Below are positions 8,762 through 16,514 of a DNA stretch of 32,495 nt, piece after piece; the stretch's first letter is position 1; the number at the start of each line of letters is the position of its first letter. Origin of the DNA: an uncultured Muribaculaceae bacterium. GTDB taxonomy: Bacteria > Bacteroidota > Bacteroidia > Bacteroidales > Muribaculaceae. Made by a program: the position numbers and the translations under genes. The notes under the pieces are model-generated. The model saw nothing but the letters and a program-made list of their open reading frames with translations. It was not told where the DNA came from and searched no databases. The DNA is taken from assembly GCA_910579605.1 (NCBI GenBank), contig CAJTUG010000001.1:155864-188358 (forward strand), given 5' to 3'.

Positions 8762-11048
8762 TAAGCGACAGATAGGTTTATATGCAGTGATGTTCCTTTT
8801 TGCGGCGGTTTTATTTTCGGCATGTTCCACCACTCGCCGTTTGCCAGCCGATGAAATACTGTATACGGGTGTAAAGAAAGTAGATATCCGTCAAGACAGC
8901 GTGAAAATTCCGTCGGCTCTTGCCTCGACGGTGAAGTCGGCTGTCGACGTGGCTCCAAATAACTATTGGAAACTTCTTGGTTGGCATTATCCGTTTCCAT
9001 TGGGATTGTGGGTGTACAATAATTGGCCAAATCCTCCGAGTGGTTTCCGGCATTGGTTGTACGAGAAGTTGGTTGCCGAGCCGGTATTGGTATCCGATGT
9101 GAGACCAGAAGTGCGTACTCATATGATAGAGCAGATATTGGATAATAACGGCTATTTCCGTGGAACGGCTACATATGAATTGGTTAAAGGGCGAAATCCT
9201 AAGAAAGCTAAGATACTCTATAATGTGACTCCCGGACCGGCTTATACAATCGATACGCTTTTCCTTTTGCCAGACACTACTAAATTGACGGCTTTGATAG
9301 ATTCCCTTGCGCGTAAAGATTCTTATTTCATGGCCAAATCACCAAGATATTCAACCGATTCGTTGAGCATTGCCAGAACGAGAATCACAAATAGTCTCCG
9401 CAACCGCGGTTATTATTTCTTCCGACCGGAATTTATAGAATATCTTGCCGACAGCCTTGAGACTCCTGGGAAAATCCAGCTCAAGATGATACTTGCGAGC
9501 AATATGCCTAAATTGGCAAAGAAATCGTTTAAGGTAGGCAAGGTAGAGGTAGTCCTCAACCGCAATAATGGAGGAGGAAAGCCCGATACTATTGAGATGA
9601 AGCGAGCAACTCTAATACAGATGAAGCCCTCCCGCTTCCGGAAACAGATTATAGACGAGGCCGTGAGCTTGCGCCCCGGTCGGACGTTCTCTGTCCGTGC
9701 TATGGACAGGACTCAGAGTAATCTGTCGCGCCTTGGCATTTTCAATTCTTTGAATATAGAAGCATTCCCCGACAGTGTTGATTCTGATGTGCTGAATACG
9801 GTTATTACTGGAACTTTCGATTCGCCTCTTGAAATGAGTATTGAAATGAATGCCTCGTCAAAGTCCAATAGCTATATAGGCCCGGGATTGACTTTGGGAT
9901 TGACCAATAAGAATATTTTTGGCGGAGGAGAACAGTTGTCTGTCAAACTTACCGGTTCCTACGAGTGGCAGACCGGCCGTGGACGAAACTCTGTGTTTAA
10001 TTCATACGAAGCCGGTATAACCGGTTCACTGGCCTTTCCTCGTCTTTTAGCTCCTAAGTTCATCCCCCGTTCACGGTATCAGCTCAACTGGACGAGATTC
10101 CAACTTGGGGCAGATTTACTAAACCGCCCACACTTTTTCAAAATGGCTCAGTTTAACGCTTCCGTGAACTATGACTGGCGTTTGAGACGGCATGTGTCGA
10201 ATACATTGACTCTTTTTAAACTCACATATACCAACTTGTTGAAGACTACTGCCGATTTCGATTCTATAATGGATGCGAATCCGGCTATCGCCCAGAGTTT
10301 CAAGAGCCAGTTTATCCCTCAGATGTCTTATACATATACCTACGACCGCGAGTTTGGCCGCAATAATACTTTGAATTGGACTTTCACGGTTCAAGAGGCC
10401 GGGAATGTGTTCTGGGCTATTTATGAGGCTTGCGGCAAGAAAGGAGAGAAAAAGCTTTTCGGCACACCGTTCTCTCAGTTCGTTAAAGGTCAGTGCCAAT
10501 TGGTATGGGGTAGGCGAGTAGGTTCGGGCGACCATTGGTTGGTGAGCAGAGTAGCAGCCGGGGCAGCACATGCTTATGGCAATTCAAGCCAAGTGCCATA
10601 TTCAGAGCAATTTTATGTTGGCGGCGCCAACTCTGTGAGGGCTTTTACAGTAAGGTCTATAGGACCGGGTAGGTATTCGCCCCCGGCGGGCACACCCGAC
10701 GATTATTTTGACCGTACCGGTACGTTTAAATTTGAGGCCAATGTAGAGTACCGTTTCCCGATAATGGGTATTCTTCATGGAGCGGTTTTCCTTGATGCCG
10801 GCAATGTGTGGCTTCTTAAAGACGATCCTCTCCGTCCCGGCGGTACGCTTAAAGCTTCGTCGTTCTTGCGAGACCTTGCTTTAGGTACAGGTGTAGGTTT
10901 GCGAGTAGATATAAGCATGCTCGTTTTGCGTGGCGACTTGGGTATAGGCATACATGCACCATATGCAACCTCTAAGAACGGTTATTACAATATGCCGTCG
11001 TTTGGTAAATCATTGGCTTTCCATTTGGCGATTGGCTACCCGTTCTGA
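8751..11048 (+). CDS. tamL: TamL: lipoprotein-type TamA/BamA-family outer membrane protein
   Basis: This 765-residue Omp85-family protein should be the outer-membrane partner of the preceding TamB. It begins with a lipoprotein signal peptide whose lipobox ends at Cys25 (FSAC). This distinguishes the Bacteroidota TamL form from proteobacterial TamA. POTRA-like periplasmic repeats occupy roughly residues 110-350. The beta-barrel begins near residue 360 (SIEMNASSKSNSYIG) and runs to the C-terminal aromatic-ending strand FHLAIGYPF. The Omp85 lid-loop signature appears as GGANSVRAF (about 623-631), with Ala where Gly is usual in VRGF, and a conserved LDAGNVW strand lies near 683. The start codon lies inside the end of tamB (8751-8761), implying translational coupling. 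Confidence 0.92.
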   Translation: MKNNKRQIGLYAVMFLFAAVLFSACSTTRRLPADEILYTGVKKVDIRQDSVKIPSALASTVKSAVDVAPNNYWKLLGWHYPFPLGLWVYNNWPNPPSGFRHWLYEKLVAEPVLVSDVRPEVRTHMIEQILDNNGYFRGTATYELVKGRNPKKAKILYNVTPGPAYTIDTLFLLPDTTKLTALIDSLARKDSYFMAKSPRYSTDSLSIARTRITNSLRNRGYYFFRPEFIEYLADSLETPGKIQLKMILASNMPKLAKKSFKVGKVEVVLNRNNGGGKPDTIEMKRATLIQMKPSRFRKQIIDEAVSLRPGRTFSVRAMDRTQSNLSRLGIFNSLNIEAFPDSVDSDVLNTVITGTFDSPLEMSIEMNASSKSNSYIGPGLTLGLTNKNIFGGGEQLSVKLTGSYEWQTGRGRNSVFNSYEAGITGSLAFPRLLAPKFIPRSRYQLNWTRFQLGADLLNRPHFFKMAQFNASVNYDWRLRRHVSNTLTLFKLTYTNLLKTTADFDSIMDANPAIAQSFKSQFIPQMSYTYTYDREFGRNNTLNWTFTVQEAGNVFWAIYEACGKKGEKKLFGTPFSQFVKGQCQLVWGRRVGSGDHWLVSRVAAGAAHAYGNSSQVPYSEQFYVGGANSVRAFTVRSIGPGRYSPPAGTPDDYFDRTGTFKFEANVEYRFPIMGILHGAVFLDAGNVWLLKDDPLRPGGTLKASSFLRDLALGTGVGLRVDISMLVLRGDLGIGIHAPYATSKNGYYNMPSFGKSLAFHLAIGYPF

Positions 11049-11087
11049 TTTTTTCCACAATGGGTAAATTATATGAAATATTATCTG

Positions 11088-11095
11088 TATATTTG
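11088..11095 (+). promoter_or_regulatory. -7 promoter element upstream of ilvE
   Basis: TATATTTG matches TAnnTTTG and sits 26 nt before the ilvE ATG, in the 73-bp gap after tamL. No good TTTG is present at the expected -33 distance, so the promoter may be weak or activator-dependent. Confidence 0.5.
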
Positions 11096-11121
11096 CATCG
11101 CATAATTAAACAGCATAACAC

Positions 11122-12144
11122 ATGAACGAAGACATTGATTGGGGTTCTCTCCCTTTCGGATACTATCCGACCGACTATAATGTTCGCTGCGCGTTTCGCG
11201 ACGGAAAATGGGGCCCGATTGAAGTTACCAAGTCCGACACGGTGAATATCCATATGGCCGCCACGGCTTTGCACTATGGGCAGGAAATCTTCGAGGGGCT
11301 TAAAGCCTTTAGGGGTGTAGACGGTAAAATCCGTATATTCCGTTGGGAAGAAAATGCCAAGCGCATCCGCCAATCGGCCGAAGGTCTCCTCATGGAACCG
11401 ATACCCGAAGAAATATTCAAAGAGATGTGTGTTCAGGCCGTCAAGCTCAACGAGCGTTTCATACCGCCATATGGGACTGGAGCGTCGCTCTATATCCGCC
11501 CATTGGAAATTGGTATGAGTGCCCGTGTAGGTGTGAAAGAGGCCGACGAATATCTCTTTATCGTAATGGTAACACCTGTAGGACCTTATTTTAAAGGCGG
11601 CTTCAAGAATACCAATATATGCATAATGCGCGAGTACGACCGCGTGGCCCCTCAAGGCACAGGACGCTTTAAATGCGGCGGCAACTATGCGGCATCGCTC
11701 ACAGCCGGTCATAAAGCCCATTCGTTGGGGTATTCTGCAGTGCTTTATCTTGACCCCAAGGAGAAAAAATATTTAGACGAATGCGGCCCGGCAAATTTCT
11801 ATGCCATAAAAGACGGTAAATACATCACACCTAAGAGCGATTCCATTTTGCCGTCGATTACCAATATGAGCCTCATGACTTTGGCCCGCGAAATGGGTAT
11901 GGAAGTCGAGCAACGCCATATAACTGTAGACGAGCTTGAAGAATGCTCCGAAGCAGCTGCATGCGGTACGGCAGCCGTTTGCTCACCGATAGGCGAAATC
12001 GATGATCTTGATACCGGTAAGAAATATATAATGTCGAAAGACGGCAAACCGGGTCCAGTGACTACAAAATTCTATAATACTCTCAACGCAATCCGTTTGG
12101 GTGAGGTTCCTGATACCCACGGTTGGAATCTTATTGTAGAATGA
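11122..12144 (+). CDS. ilvE: Branched-chain amino acid aminotransferase
   Basis: This cytoplasmic PLP enzyme transfers the amino group between glutamate and the 2-oxo acids of leucine, isoleucine and valine. The 340-residue length fits the longer class IV (BCAT type II-like) enzymes. The PLP-binding lysine is Lys184 in GRFKCGGNYAAS. Glu220 in LDECGPANFYAI is placed to contact the pyridine nitrogen. Other family segments are GQEIFEGLKAF (53-63) and YIRPLEIG (124-131). The start is ATG 11122, with a -7 element upstream. The last codons overlap the downstream HD-domain gene in an ATGA arrangement. Confidence 0.95.
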   Translation: MNEDIDWGSLPFGYYPTDYNVRCAFRDGKWGPIEVTKSDTVNIHMAATALHYGQEIFEGLKAFRGVDGKIRIFRWEENAKRIRQSAEGLLMEPIPEEIFKEMCVQAVKLNERFIPPYGTGASLYIRPLEIGMSARVGVKEADEYLFIVMVTPVGPYFKGGFKNTNICIMREYDRVAPQGTGRFKCGGNYAASLTAGHKAHSLGYSAVLYLDPKEKKYLDECGPANFYAIKDGKYITPKSDSILPSITNMSLMTLAREMGMEVEQRHITVDELEECSEAAACGTAAVCSPIGEIDDLDTGKKYIMSKDGKPGPVTTKFYNTLNAIRLGEVPDTHGWNLIVE

Positions 12145-12695
12145 ACTATATTGAATTAATAGACTATTTGTATCCCGCACACCGAAAGGTGCGCGGGATT
12201 TTACTGTCTCACAGCCGTTGTGTGGCCGATTTGGCTCTAAAAATAGCACGAGAACATCACATGGACTTGGATGCCGGCGATATAGAACAGGCAGCCATGC
12301 TCCATGATATAGGGATTATTTTTACAGATGCTCCGGGGATAGATTGTCGTGGTGATAAACCCTACATTTGCCATGGACCAATAGGTGCAGATATTATAAG
12401 GGAAGCGGGCTTAGACGAGCGGTTTGCCCGTGTGGCCGAGCGCCATACCGGGTCGGGGCTTACATGCGACGAGATAGTATCTCAATCGTTGCCTTTACCA
12501 TTAGACCGGAGCTATATGCCAGAAAGCGATTTGGAAAAGCTTATTTGTTATGCAGATTGTTTTTACTCCAAAGGTGTAGATGTAATGCGCATGAAAAGTA
12601 AGGAGAAAGTGAAACAGCAGATGGCTCGTTTTGGCCAAGACAGTCTGAACCGTTTCTTGAGCCTTGAAGAAAAATTCAAATCAAATATTAGCTGA
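12141..12695 (+). CDS. HD-domain protein (predicted metal-dependent phosphohydrolase)
   Basis: This 184-residue cytoplasmic protein carries the HD superfamily metal-binding residues: His24 (LSHSRC), His55-Asp56 (AAMLHDIGI), His78 (CHGPIGADI), His102 (ERHTGSG) and Asp139 (CYADCFYS). HD proteins typically cleave phosphate esters of nucleotides or nucleotide-derived signals. The substrate here is unknown. I chose ATG 12141, which overlaps the ilvE stop as ATGA. An in-frame ATG at 12123 would lengthen the overlap to 22 bp and add six residues that are not family-like. Expression is presumably coupled to ilvE. No clear terminator hairpin follows, only a T-rich stretch. Confidence 0.85.
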   Translation: MNYIELIDYLYPAHRKVRGILLSHSRCVADLALKIAREHHMDLDAGDIEQAAMLHDIGIIFTDAPGIDCRGDKPYICHGPIGADIIREAGLDERFARVAERHTGSGLTCDEIVSQSLPLPLDRSYMPESDLEKLICYADCFYSKGVDVMRMKSKEKVKQQMARFGQDSLNRFLSLEEKFKSNIS

Positions 12696-12784
12696 ATGGA
12701 TCAGATGAATGCTTAAATTTTTTTTGTGGAATATATTGAGAAATTTTGCAAAAAAACAAAATCAGTTAATTAAACTTTATTTGA

Positions 12785-12815
12785 TTTGAGTGTGCTTGTT
12801 TTTTTCATAATTTTG
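12785..12815 (+). promoter_or_regulatory. Bacteroidota-type promoter
   Basis: TTTG (12785-12788), a 19-bp spacer and TAATTTTG (12808-12815), 22 nt before the ATG at 12838. Both elements fit the -33/-7 consensus. The rest of the 142-bp gap before the gene is A/T-rich with no coding signal. Confidence 0.75.
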
Positions 12816-12837
12816 TGGCGATATAAAAACAAAGTCT

Positions 12838-13338
12838 ATGAAACAGCAAATATTATTGACTCTATTATTCCTTATTGTTTCTTTTTTTGCAAAAGCTCAA
12901 AATTACGATTATGCAACATCTTCTCTTGACATGATAGAAACGGGTCAAGATTATTCCGCATCTTCTGTTTCTGTGAAGCTTCCTATGACGCCAGATTTCA
13001 ATTATAAAAAAACATCGGAGTGGCATAAATATAAAGTTCTCAGGGCGGTGGGTTGGAGTGCGCTCGGGGTTGGTATCCCGACTACTTTTATTGGCGCAGT
13101 GGCAATGGCTTTGAGTGTTGTGGAAGGAGGAGACCCTTGGGGCGGTTATATAGCCATAACTGCTGCGGGCGGACTCCTAACGGTTTCAAGTATTCCTATC
13201 CTTATTTCGGCTTACCATTTTAGAAATAAGGCTAAAAGGATGACCATGGATGTGACTTTATCGCCTGTCTGTGCGCCTTCTTTTACGGCAAACCGAATGG
13301 AAATATCGCCGGCCGTAGGCTTGAGATTTACGTTTTAA
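12838..13338 (+). CDS. Unknown exported protein with two membrane segments
   Basis: I do not recognise a family. The 166-residue product has a cleavable signal peptide (hydrophobic 4-18, likely cut after AKA at about residue 20). An approximately 50-residue polar stretch follows, then two strongly hydrophobic, Gly-rich segments at about 68-94 and 101-126, and a short C-terminal part ending in PAVGLRFTF. The terminal alternating aromatic pattern resembles the last strand of small Bacteroidota outer-membrane proteins, but the length is too short for a full barrel. A single-gene transcript is likely, from a consensus promoter at 12785-12815 to a terminator at 13325-13367. It lies next to the repeat-rich secreted protein but on a separate transcript. 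Confidence 0.75.
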   Translation: MKQQILLTLLFLIVSFFAKAQNYDYATSSLDMIETGQDYSASSVSVKLPMTPDFNYKKTSEWHKYKVLRAVGWSALGVGIPTTFIGAVAMALSVVEGGDPWGGYIAITAAGGLLTVSSIPILISAYHFRNKAKRMTMDVTLSPVCAPSFTANRMEISPAVGLRFTF

Positions 13339-13367
13339 TCTTATTCTAAATCGTAAATCTTTTTTTT
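13325..13367 (+). terminator. Rho-independent terminator overlapping the stop codon
   Basis: GATTTACG (13325-13332) pairs with CGTAAATC (13352-13359) and eight T follow (13360-13367). The 5' arm lies inside the last codons of the preceding gene, whose stop is at 13336-13338. Confidence 0.75.
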
Positions 13368-13486
13368 GGTGGCTATGCTTTGCTGTTGACGCAACTACTA
13401 ATCTGTTGCGTTTAGATACCGTGTAATTGTTCTAATTTATGCTATGGGATTAAATTGGTTTAATTAGTATTAATTTGTGTTAAATA

Positions 13487-13517
13487 ATTGGGGGGGGGTA
13501 TTTTTTTAGTATTTTTG
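13487..13517 (+). promoter_or_regulatory. Promoter with a nine-G run in the spacer (candidate phase-variable promoter)
   Basis: The -7 element TATTTTTG (13510-13517) is preceded, with 19 bp between, by ATTG (13487-13490), whose G is the first of a G9 run (13490-13498). A seven-T run (13501-13507) follows. The ATG of the secreted repeat protein is at 13574. Changes in either run would alter the -33/-7 distance. Confidence 0.6.
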
Positions 13518-13573
13518 GAGACTTGATTAATTGGCTTGAGATTAATAAATAAACCTAAATTAATACCTTAGAA

Positions 13574-15883
13574 ATGAAATTATTTTTTACAAAACTAATC
13601 TTAGGAACTGCTTTCTGTGGAACTGCTTTTTCTGTTGCAGCGCAGGAAGCTGCTATAGGAAGCACGGAATATGCCACTTTGGCAGAAGCATTTGCTGCAG
13701 CCCAGAAAAACGATGTTGTAGATTTGCTCAAGGATGTTGACTGCAAAACGGCATTGGAAATCAACAATGATATGACTTTTAATCTCAATGGCCATACCAT
13801 TACCAACAATGTGGCCAATAGCCGTTTCTTCCGTTTGGGTGATGCCAAATTTACAATTGAAGGCAAAGGCGGTGCTATCACCACTCCCGAAAGCAACACT
13901 AAAAGCTACGGCTTGGTAGATTTCCAGAATATGAGCGGTGCAGCATCTGCGTCGGCATCTTTGGTGGCCAAGGATCTTACGGTAAGCGGCGATACCGACG
14001 AAGGCTCGATGTTCCGCCTCCGCAGTTCCGGTCAGTCTATAGAGCTTGACAACTGCAATGTTACGATGGCCGGCAAGACGAATAATTTCAGCGTTATCAA
14101 CGGTTACCGTCTTACAGACATAAAGATGACAGTAAATGGCGGTGTATACGATTATTCTTCGGCAAATAAATCTGCAGGCATGTTCCAGGCAGGCGTCAAC
14201 AGCACTGTTGCTTTCTCTGGCGCTAAATTGACGTGCGACGGCGGCCCTGTTTATGAATGCGTAGGAGCGGACGCTACTTTTACCGATTGTAATGTTACCA
14301 ACAACACATCTACCACTCCGAGCTACTTGAATGCTTGTCTTGCCGCTTCGAATGGTGGTAAGGTTACTGTAGACGGAGGTTCGTTTACCGGTGATATCGG
14401 TATGCACATATATAACTCCGGTGGTAACATGACAATTGACGGTAACCCTACCATTACCGGCACCACAGCAGCTCTGGAAGTAGATAATACCACTACGGCA
14501 AATGAGTCGTCTATGACTGTAAATGGCGGAACGGTCAACGGGCCGTTGGTAGTAGGCACTAAATCGGAATTGGCAATCAACGAGGGTACTTTTACAGCTT
14601 CAAATGCTCCTCAATATTTTACCGATAATGCTCAAAGCGTAGCAACTACCGATGCGGCAGGTAATACGGTTTATGTCGCAGTGCCTTCAGATACAGAATA
14701 CGTTGCTATGGTTGGTACAACCGGTTATGCAAGTTTGGACGACGCGTTGGCTGCTGCAAAGTCGGGCGATACTCTTACTTTGCTTAAGGATGTTGAATGT
14801 ACCAAGGCAATAGAGGTGAATCAGGATCTGACATTCTGTCTTAATGGTCATTCAATTACCAACAACGTGGCCAACAGCCGTCTATTCCGTTTGGGCGACG
14901 CAAAGCTTACAATTGAAGGTAAAGGCGGCGCTATCACCACTCCCGAAAGCAACACTAAAAGCTACGGCTTGGTAGATTTCCAGAATATGAGCGGTGCAGC
15001 ATCTGCGTCGGCATCTTTGGTGGCCAAGGATCTTACGGTAAGCGGCGATACCGACGAAGGCTCGATGTTCCGCCTCCGCAGTTCCGGTCAGTCTATAGAG
15101 CTTGACAACTGCAATGTTACGATGGCCGGCAAGACGAATAATTTCAGCGTTATCAACGGTTACCGTCTTACAGACATAAAGATGACAGTAAATGGCGGTG
15201 TATACGATTATTCTTCGGCAAATAAATCTGCAGGCATGTTCCAGGCAGGCGTCAACAGCACTGTTGCTTTCTCTGGCGCTAAATTGACGTGCGACGGCGG
15301 CCCTGTTTATGAATGCGTAGGAGCGGACGCTACTTTTACCGATTGCAATGTAACCAACAATACATCTACCACCCCGAGCTACTTGAATGCTTGTCTTGCT
15401 GTTTCAAATGGTGGTGAAATAACGATAGATGGCGGTTCCTATACAGGTGATACGGCTTTATACGTTTATAACAGCGGCGGTTCTATGGTTGTGGAAGACG
15501 GAACTTTTACCGGGGCTGCAAATGCTATCCAAGTAGATGCTACATCAACTGCAACATCGCATGTAGAAGTCAACGGAGGCACATTTAACGGAGGTATAAA
15601 GGTGGCTGAAGGTGATAATGCCGATCTCCAGATTTCGGGAGGTAATTTTGATGCACCAAATGTGGGCGATTACTGTGTTGACGGATTTGAGCCTGTATTG
15701 GGCGAAGACGGTCGTTACCAAGTAGAAGGTATCTCCACTTCTGTTACTGAAATTGCTGTGCCGGGGCAAAATATCAAACACAATGGAGTATACAATCTTT
15801 CCGGCCTTCGTGTGGCCGAAACCGTAGAAGGTTTACAGCCCGGCATATATGTTGTAGACGGCAAGAAAGTATATGTGAAATAA
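13574..15883 (+). CDS. Large secreted beta-helix-like protein with two near-identical internal units
   Basis: The exact family is not recognised. The 769-residue protein has a signal peptide (cleavage near residue 23). Two long homologous units follow: one begins at about residue 28 (IGSTEYATLAEAF) and the other at about 380 (VGTTGYASLDDAL). Each starts with a segment of the type seen in pectin-lyase-like proteins, DLLKDV followed by FNLNGHTIT, and continues in short glycine-turn beta repeats (VNGGVYDY, VDGGSFTGD). A right-handed beta-helix is the likely fold, suggesting an adhesin-like or glycan-contacting role, which is inference. Residues 101-239 and 453-591 are identical, encoded by a perfect 416-bp DNA repeat. 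The tail (about 735-769), ending GIYVVDGKKVYVK, is a C-terminal tail common in exported Bacteroidales proteins and resembles type IX sorting domains. Confidence 0.88.
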   Translation: MKLFFTKLILGTAFCGTAFSVAAQEAAIGSTEYATLAEAFAAAQKNDVVDLLKDVDCKTALEINNDMTFNLNGHTITNNVANSRFFRLGDAKFTIEGKGGAITTPESNTKSYGLVDFQNMSGAASASASLVAKDLTVSGDTDEGSMFRLRSSGQSIELDNCNVTMAGKTNNFSVINGYRLTDIKMTVNGGVYDYSSANKSAGMFQAGVNSTVAFSGAKLTCDGGPVYECVGADATFTDCNVTNNTSTTPSYLNACLAASNGGKVTVDGGSFTGDIGMHIYNSGGNMTIDGNPTITGTTAALEVDNTTTANESSMTVNGGTVNGPLVVGTKSELAINEGTFTASNAPQYFTDNAQSVATTDAAGNTVYVAVPSDTEYVAMVGTTGYASLDDALAAAKSGDTLTLLKDVECTKAIEVNQDLTFCLNGHSITNNVANSRLFRLGDAKLTIEGKGGAITTPESNTKSYGLVDFQNMSGAASASASLVAKDLTVSGDTDEGSMFRLRSSGQSIELDNCNVTMAGKTNNFSVINGYRLTDIKMTVNGGVYDYSSANKSAGMFQAGVNSTVAFSGAKLTCDGGPVYECVGADATFTDCNVTNNTSTTPSYLNACLAVSNGGEITIDGGSYTGDTALYVYNSGGSMVVEDGTFTGAANAIQVDATSTATSHVEVNGGTFNGGIKVAEGDNADLQISGGNFDAPNVGDYCVDGFEPVLGEDGRYQVEGISTSVTEIAVPGQNIKHNGVYNLSGLRVAETVEGLQPGIYVVDGKKVYVK
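13874..14289 (+). repeat. Perfect 416-bp direct repeat, copy 1
   Basis: This stretch is identical base for base to 14930-15345, at an offset of 1056 bp (352 codons, in frame). Both flanks are homologous at the protein level but carry many synonymous differences, so identity stops sharply at 13873 and 14290. Confidence 0.95.
14930..15345 (+). repeat. Perfect 416-bp direct repeat, copy 2
   Basis: Second copy of 13874-14289. The first mismatches outside it are C at 14929 against T at 13873, and C at 15346 against T at 14290. Confidence 0.95.
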
Positions 15884-15907
15884 AGAATATTAAATAGTTG
15901 ATGTGAG

Positions 15908-15947
15908 GAGGGGTTTGCATGGAAAAATTGCAAACCTCTCTTCTTGT
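15908..15947 (+). terminator. Terminator hairpin of the secreted repeat protein gene
   Basis: The 12-nt arm 15908-15919 pairs with 15929-15940 (one G-U, loop of 9 nt). A T-rich stretch (TTCTTG) follows, but there is no perfect T-run. Confidence 0.65.
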
Positions 15948-15973
15948 CAACAATAGTGTGGCCAGAGTCGTTT

Positions 15974-15981
15974 TATTTTTG
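15974..15981 (+). promoter_or_regulatory. -7 promoter element upstream of the PepSY-like gene
   Basis: TATTTTTG fits TAnnTTTG and lies 18 nt before ATG 16000. No convincing -33 element is present at 19-21 bp. Confidence 0.5.
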
Positions 15982-15999
15982 AGACATACATAAAAAGAT

Positions 16000-16464
16000 A
16001 TGAAGAAAAAATTAATGACACTGCTACTTGCTGCCGGAGTGGCAACAAGCTCTTGGGCTTTTATAGACTCCTACACAATTAAGCGAGAGCAATTGCCGCA
16101 AGAGGCTCAGGAAATGTTGCAGGAATATTTCCCGAAAGCCAAAGTTTCCAATATCAAAATCGACAGGCACTTGCTTAAAAAAACAGATTACGACGTTAAA
16201 CTTACCGATGGTACTGTTATAGAGTTTGCGAATTCCGGAAAATGGACGTCGGTTCAACGTAAACGCGGAGCTGTTCCTGAAGACTTGATTCCTAAGAGCA
16301 TAAGGAAATATATGGCCAAAAGCTATTCCGACAGAAAGATTGTTGGGCTGACAAAAAAATCGGCGGCTTATTTCGTTGATATAGACGACGGTCGTCGGTT
16401 GAAATTTAATTTGTTGGGACAATTTAAAGGTTTCGTTGAGACCGATGTAGCAACAGAAGAATGA
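16000..16464 (+). CDS. PepSY-like periplasmic protein
   Basis: This 154-residue exported protein has a signal peptide (hydrophobic 5-18, cleavage near residue 20, SSWA). The mature part appears to contain two related units of about 60 residues. Each has a helix ending in an LPQEAQEMLQEYFP or IPKSIRKYMAKSY pattern, followed by strands of the form YDVKLTDGTVIEF and YFVDIDDGRRLKF. This arrangement matches the PepSY-like (formerly DUF2874) proteins, which are widespread in Bacteroidales and of unknown exact role. PepSY domains elsewhere are linked to protease inhibition, but that function is not demonstrated here. A strong terminator follows immediately. Confidence 0.82.
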   Translation: MKKKLMTLLLAAGVATSSWAFIDSYTIKREQLPQEAQEMLQEYFPKAKVSNIKIDRHLLKKTDYDVKLTDGTVIEFANSGKWTSVQRKRGAVPEDLIPKSIRKYMAKSYSDRKIVGLTKKSAAYFVDIDDGRRLKFNLLGQFKGFVETDVATEE

Positions 16465-16467
16465 CAG

Positions 16468-16514
16468 CGGAGGGCGTATCATAATATGATTTATGGTACG
16501 CCCTCTGTTTTTTT
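16468..16514 (+). terminator. Strong Rho-independent terminator of the PepSY-like gene
   Basis: An approximately 17-bp stem (16468-16484 with 16491-16507, including G-U pairs) is followed by seven T (16508-16514). It fills the whole gap between this gene and the convergent priA, and its T-run runs into the priA stop codon at 16513-16515. No T-run lies on the priA side. Confidence 0.9.

Noticed and set aside
13601..14407. 268-codon antisense frame inside the repeat protein gene
   Set aside because: It is a shadow of the plus-strand gene; the repeated DNA produces similar antisense frames in both units.
13874..15345. Mobile element or transposon duplication as the source of the direct repeat
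   Set aside because: There are no inverted ends, no transposase and no target-site duplication. The repeat stays in frame within a longer homologous protein unit.
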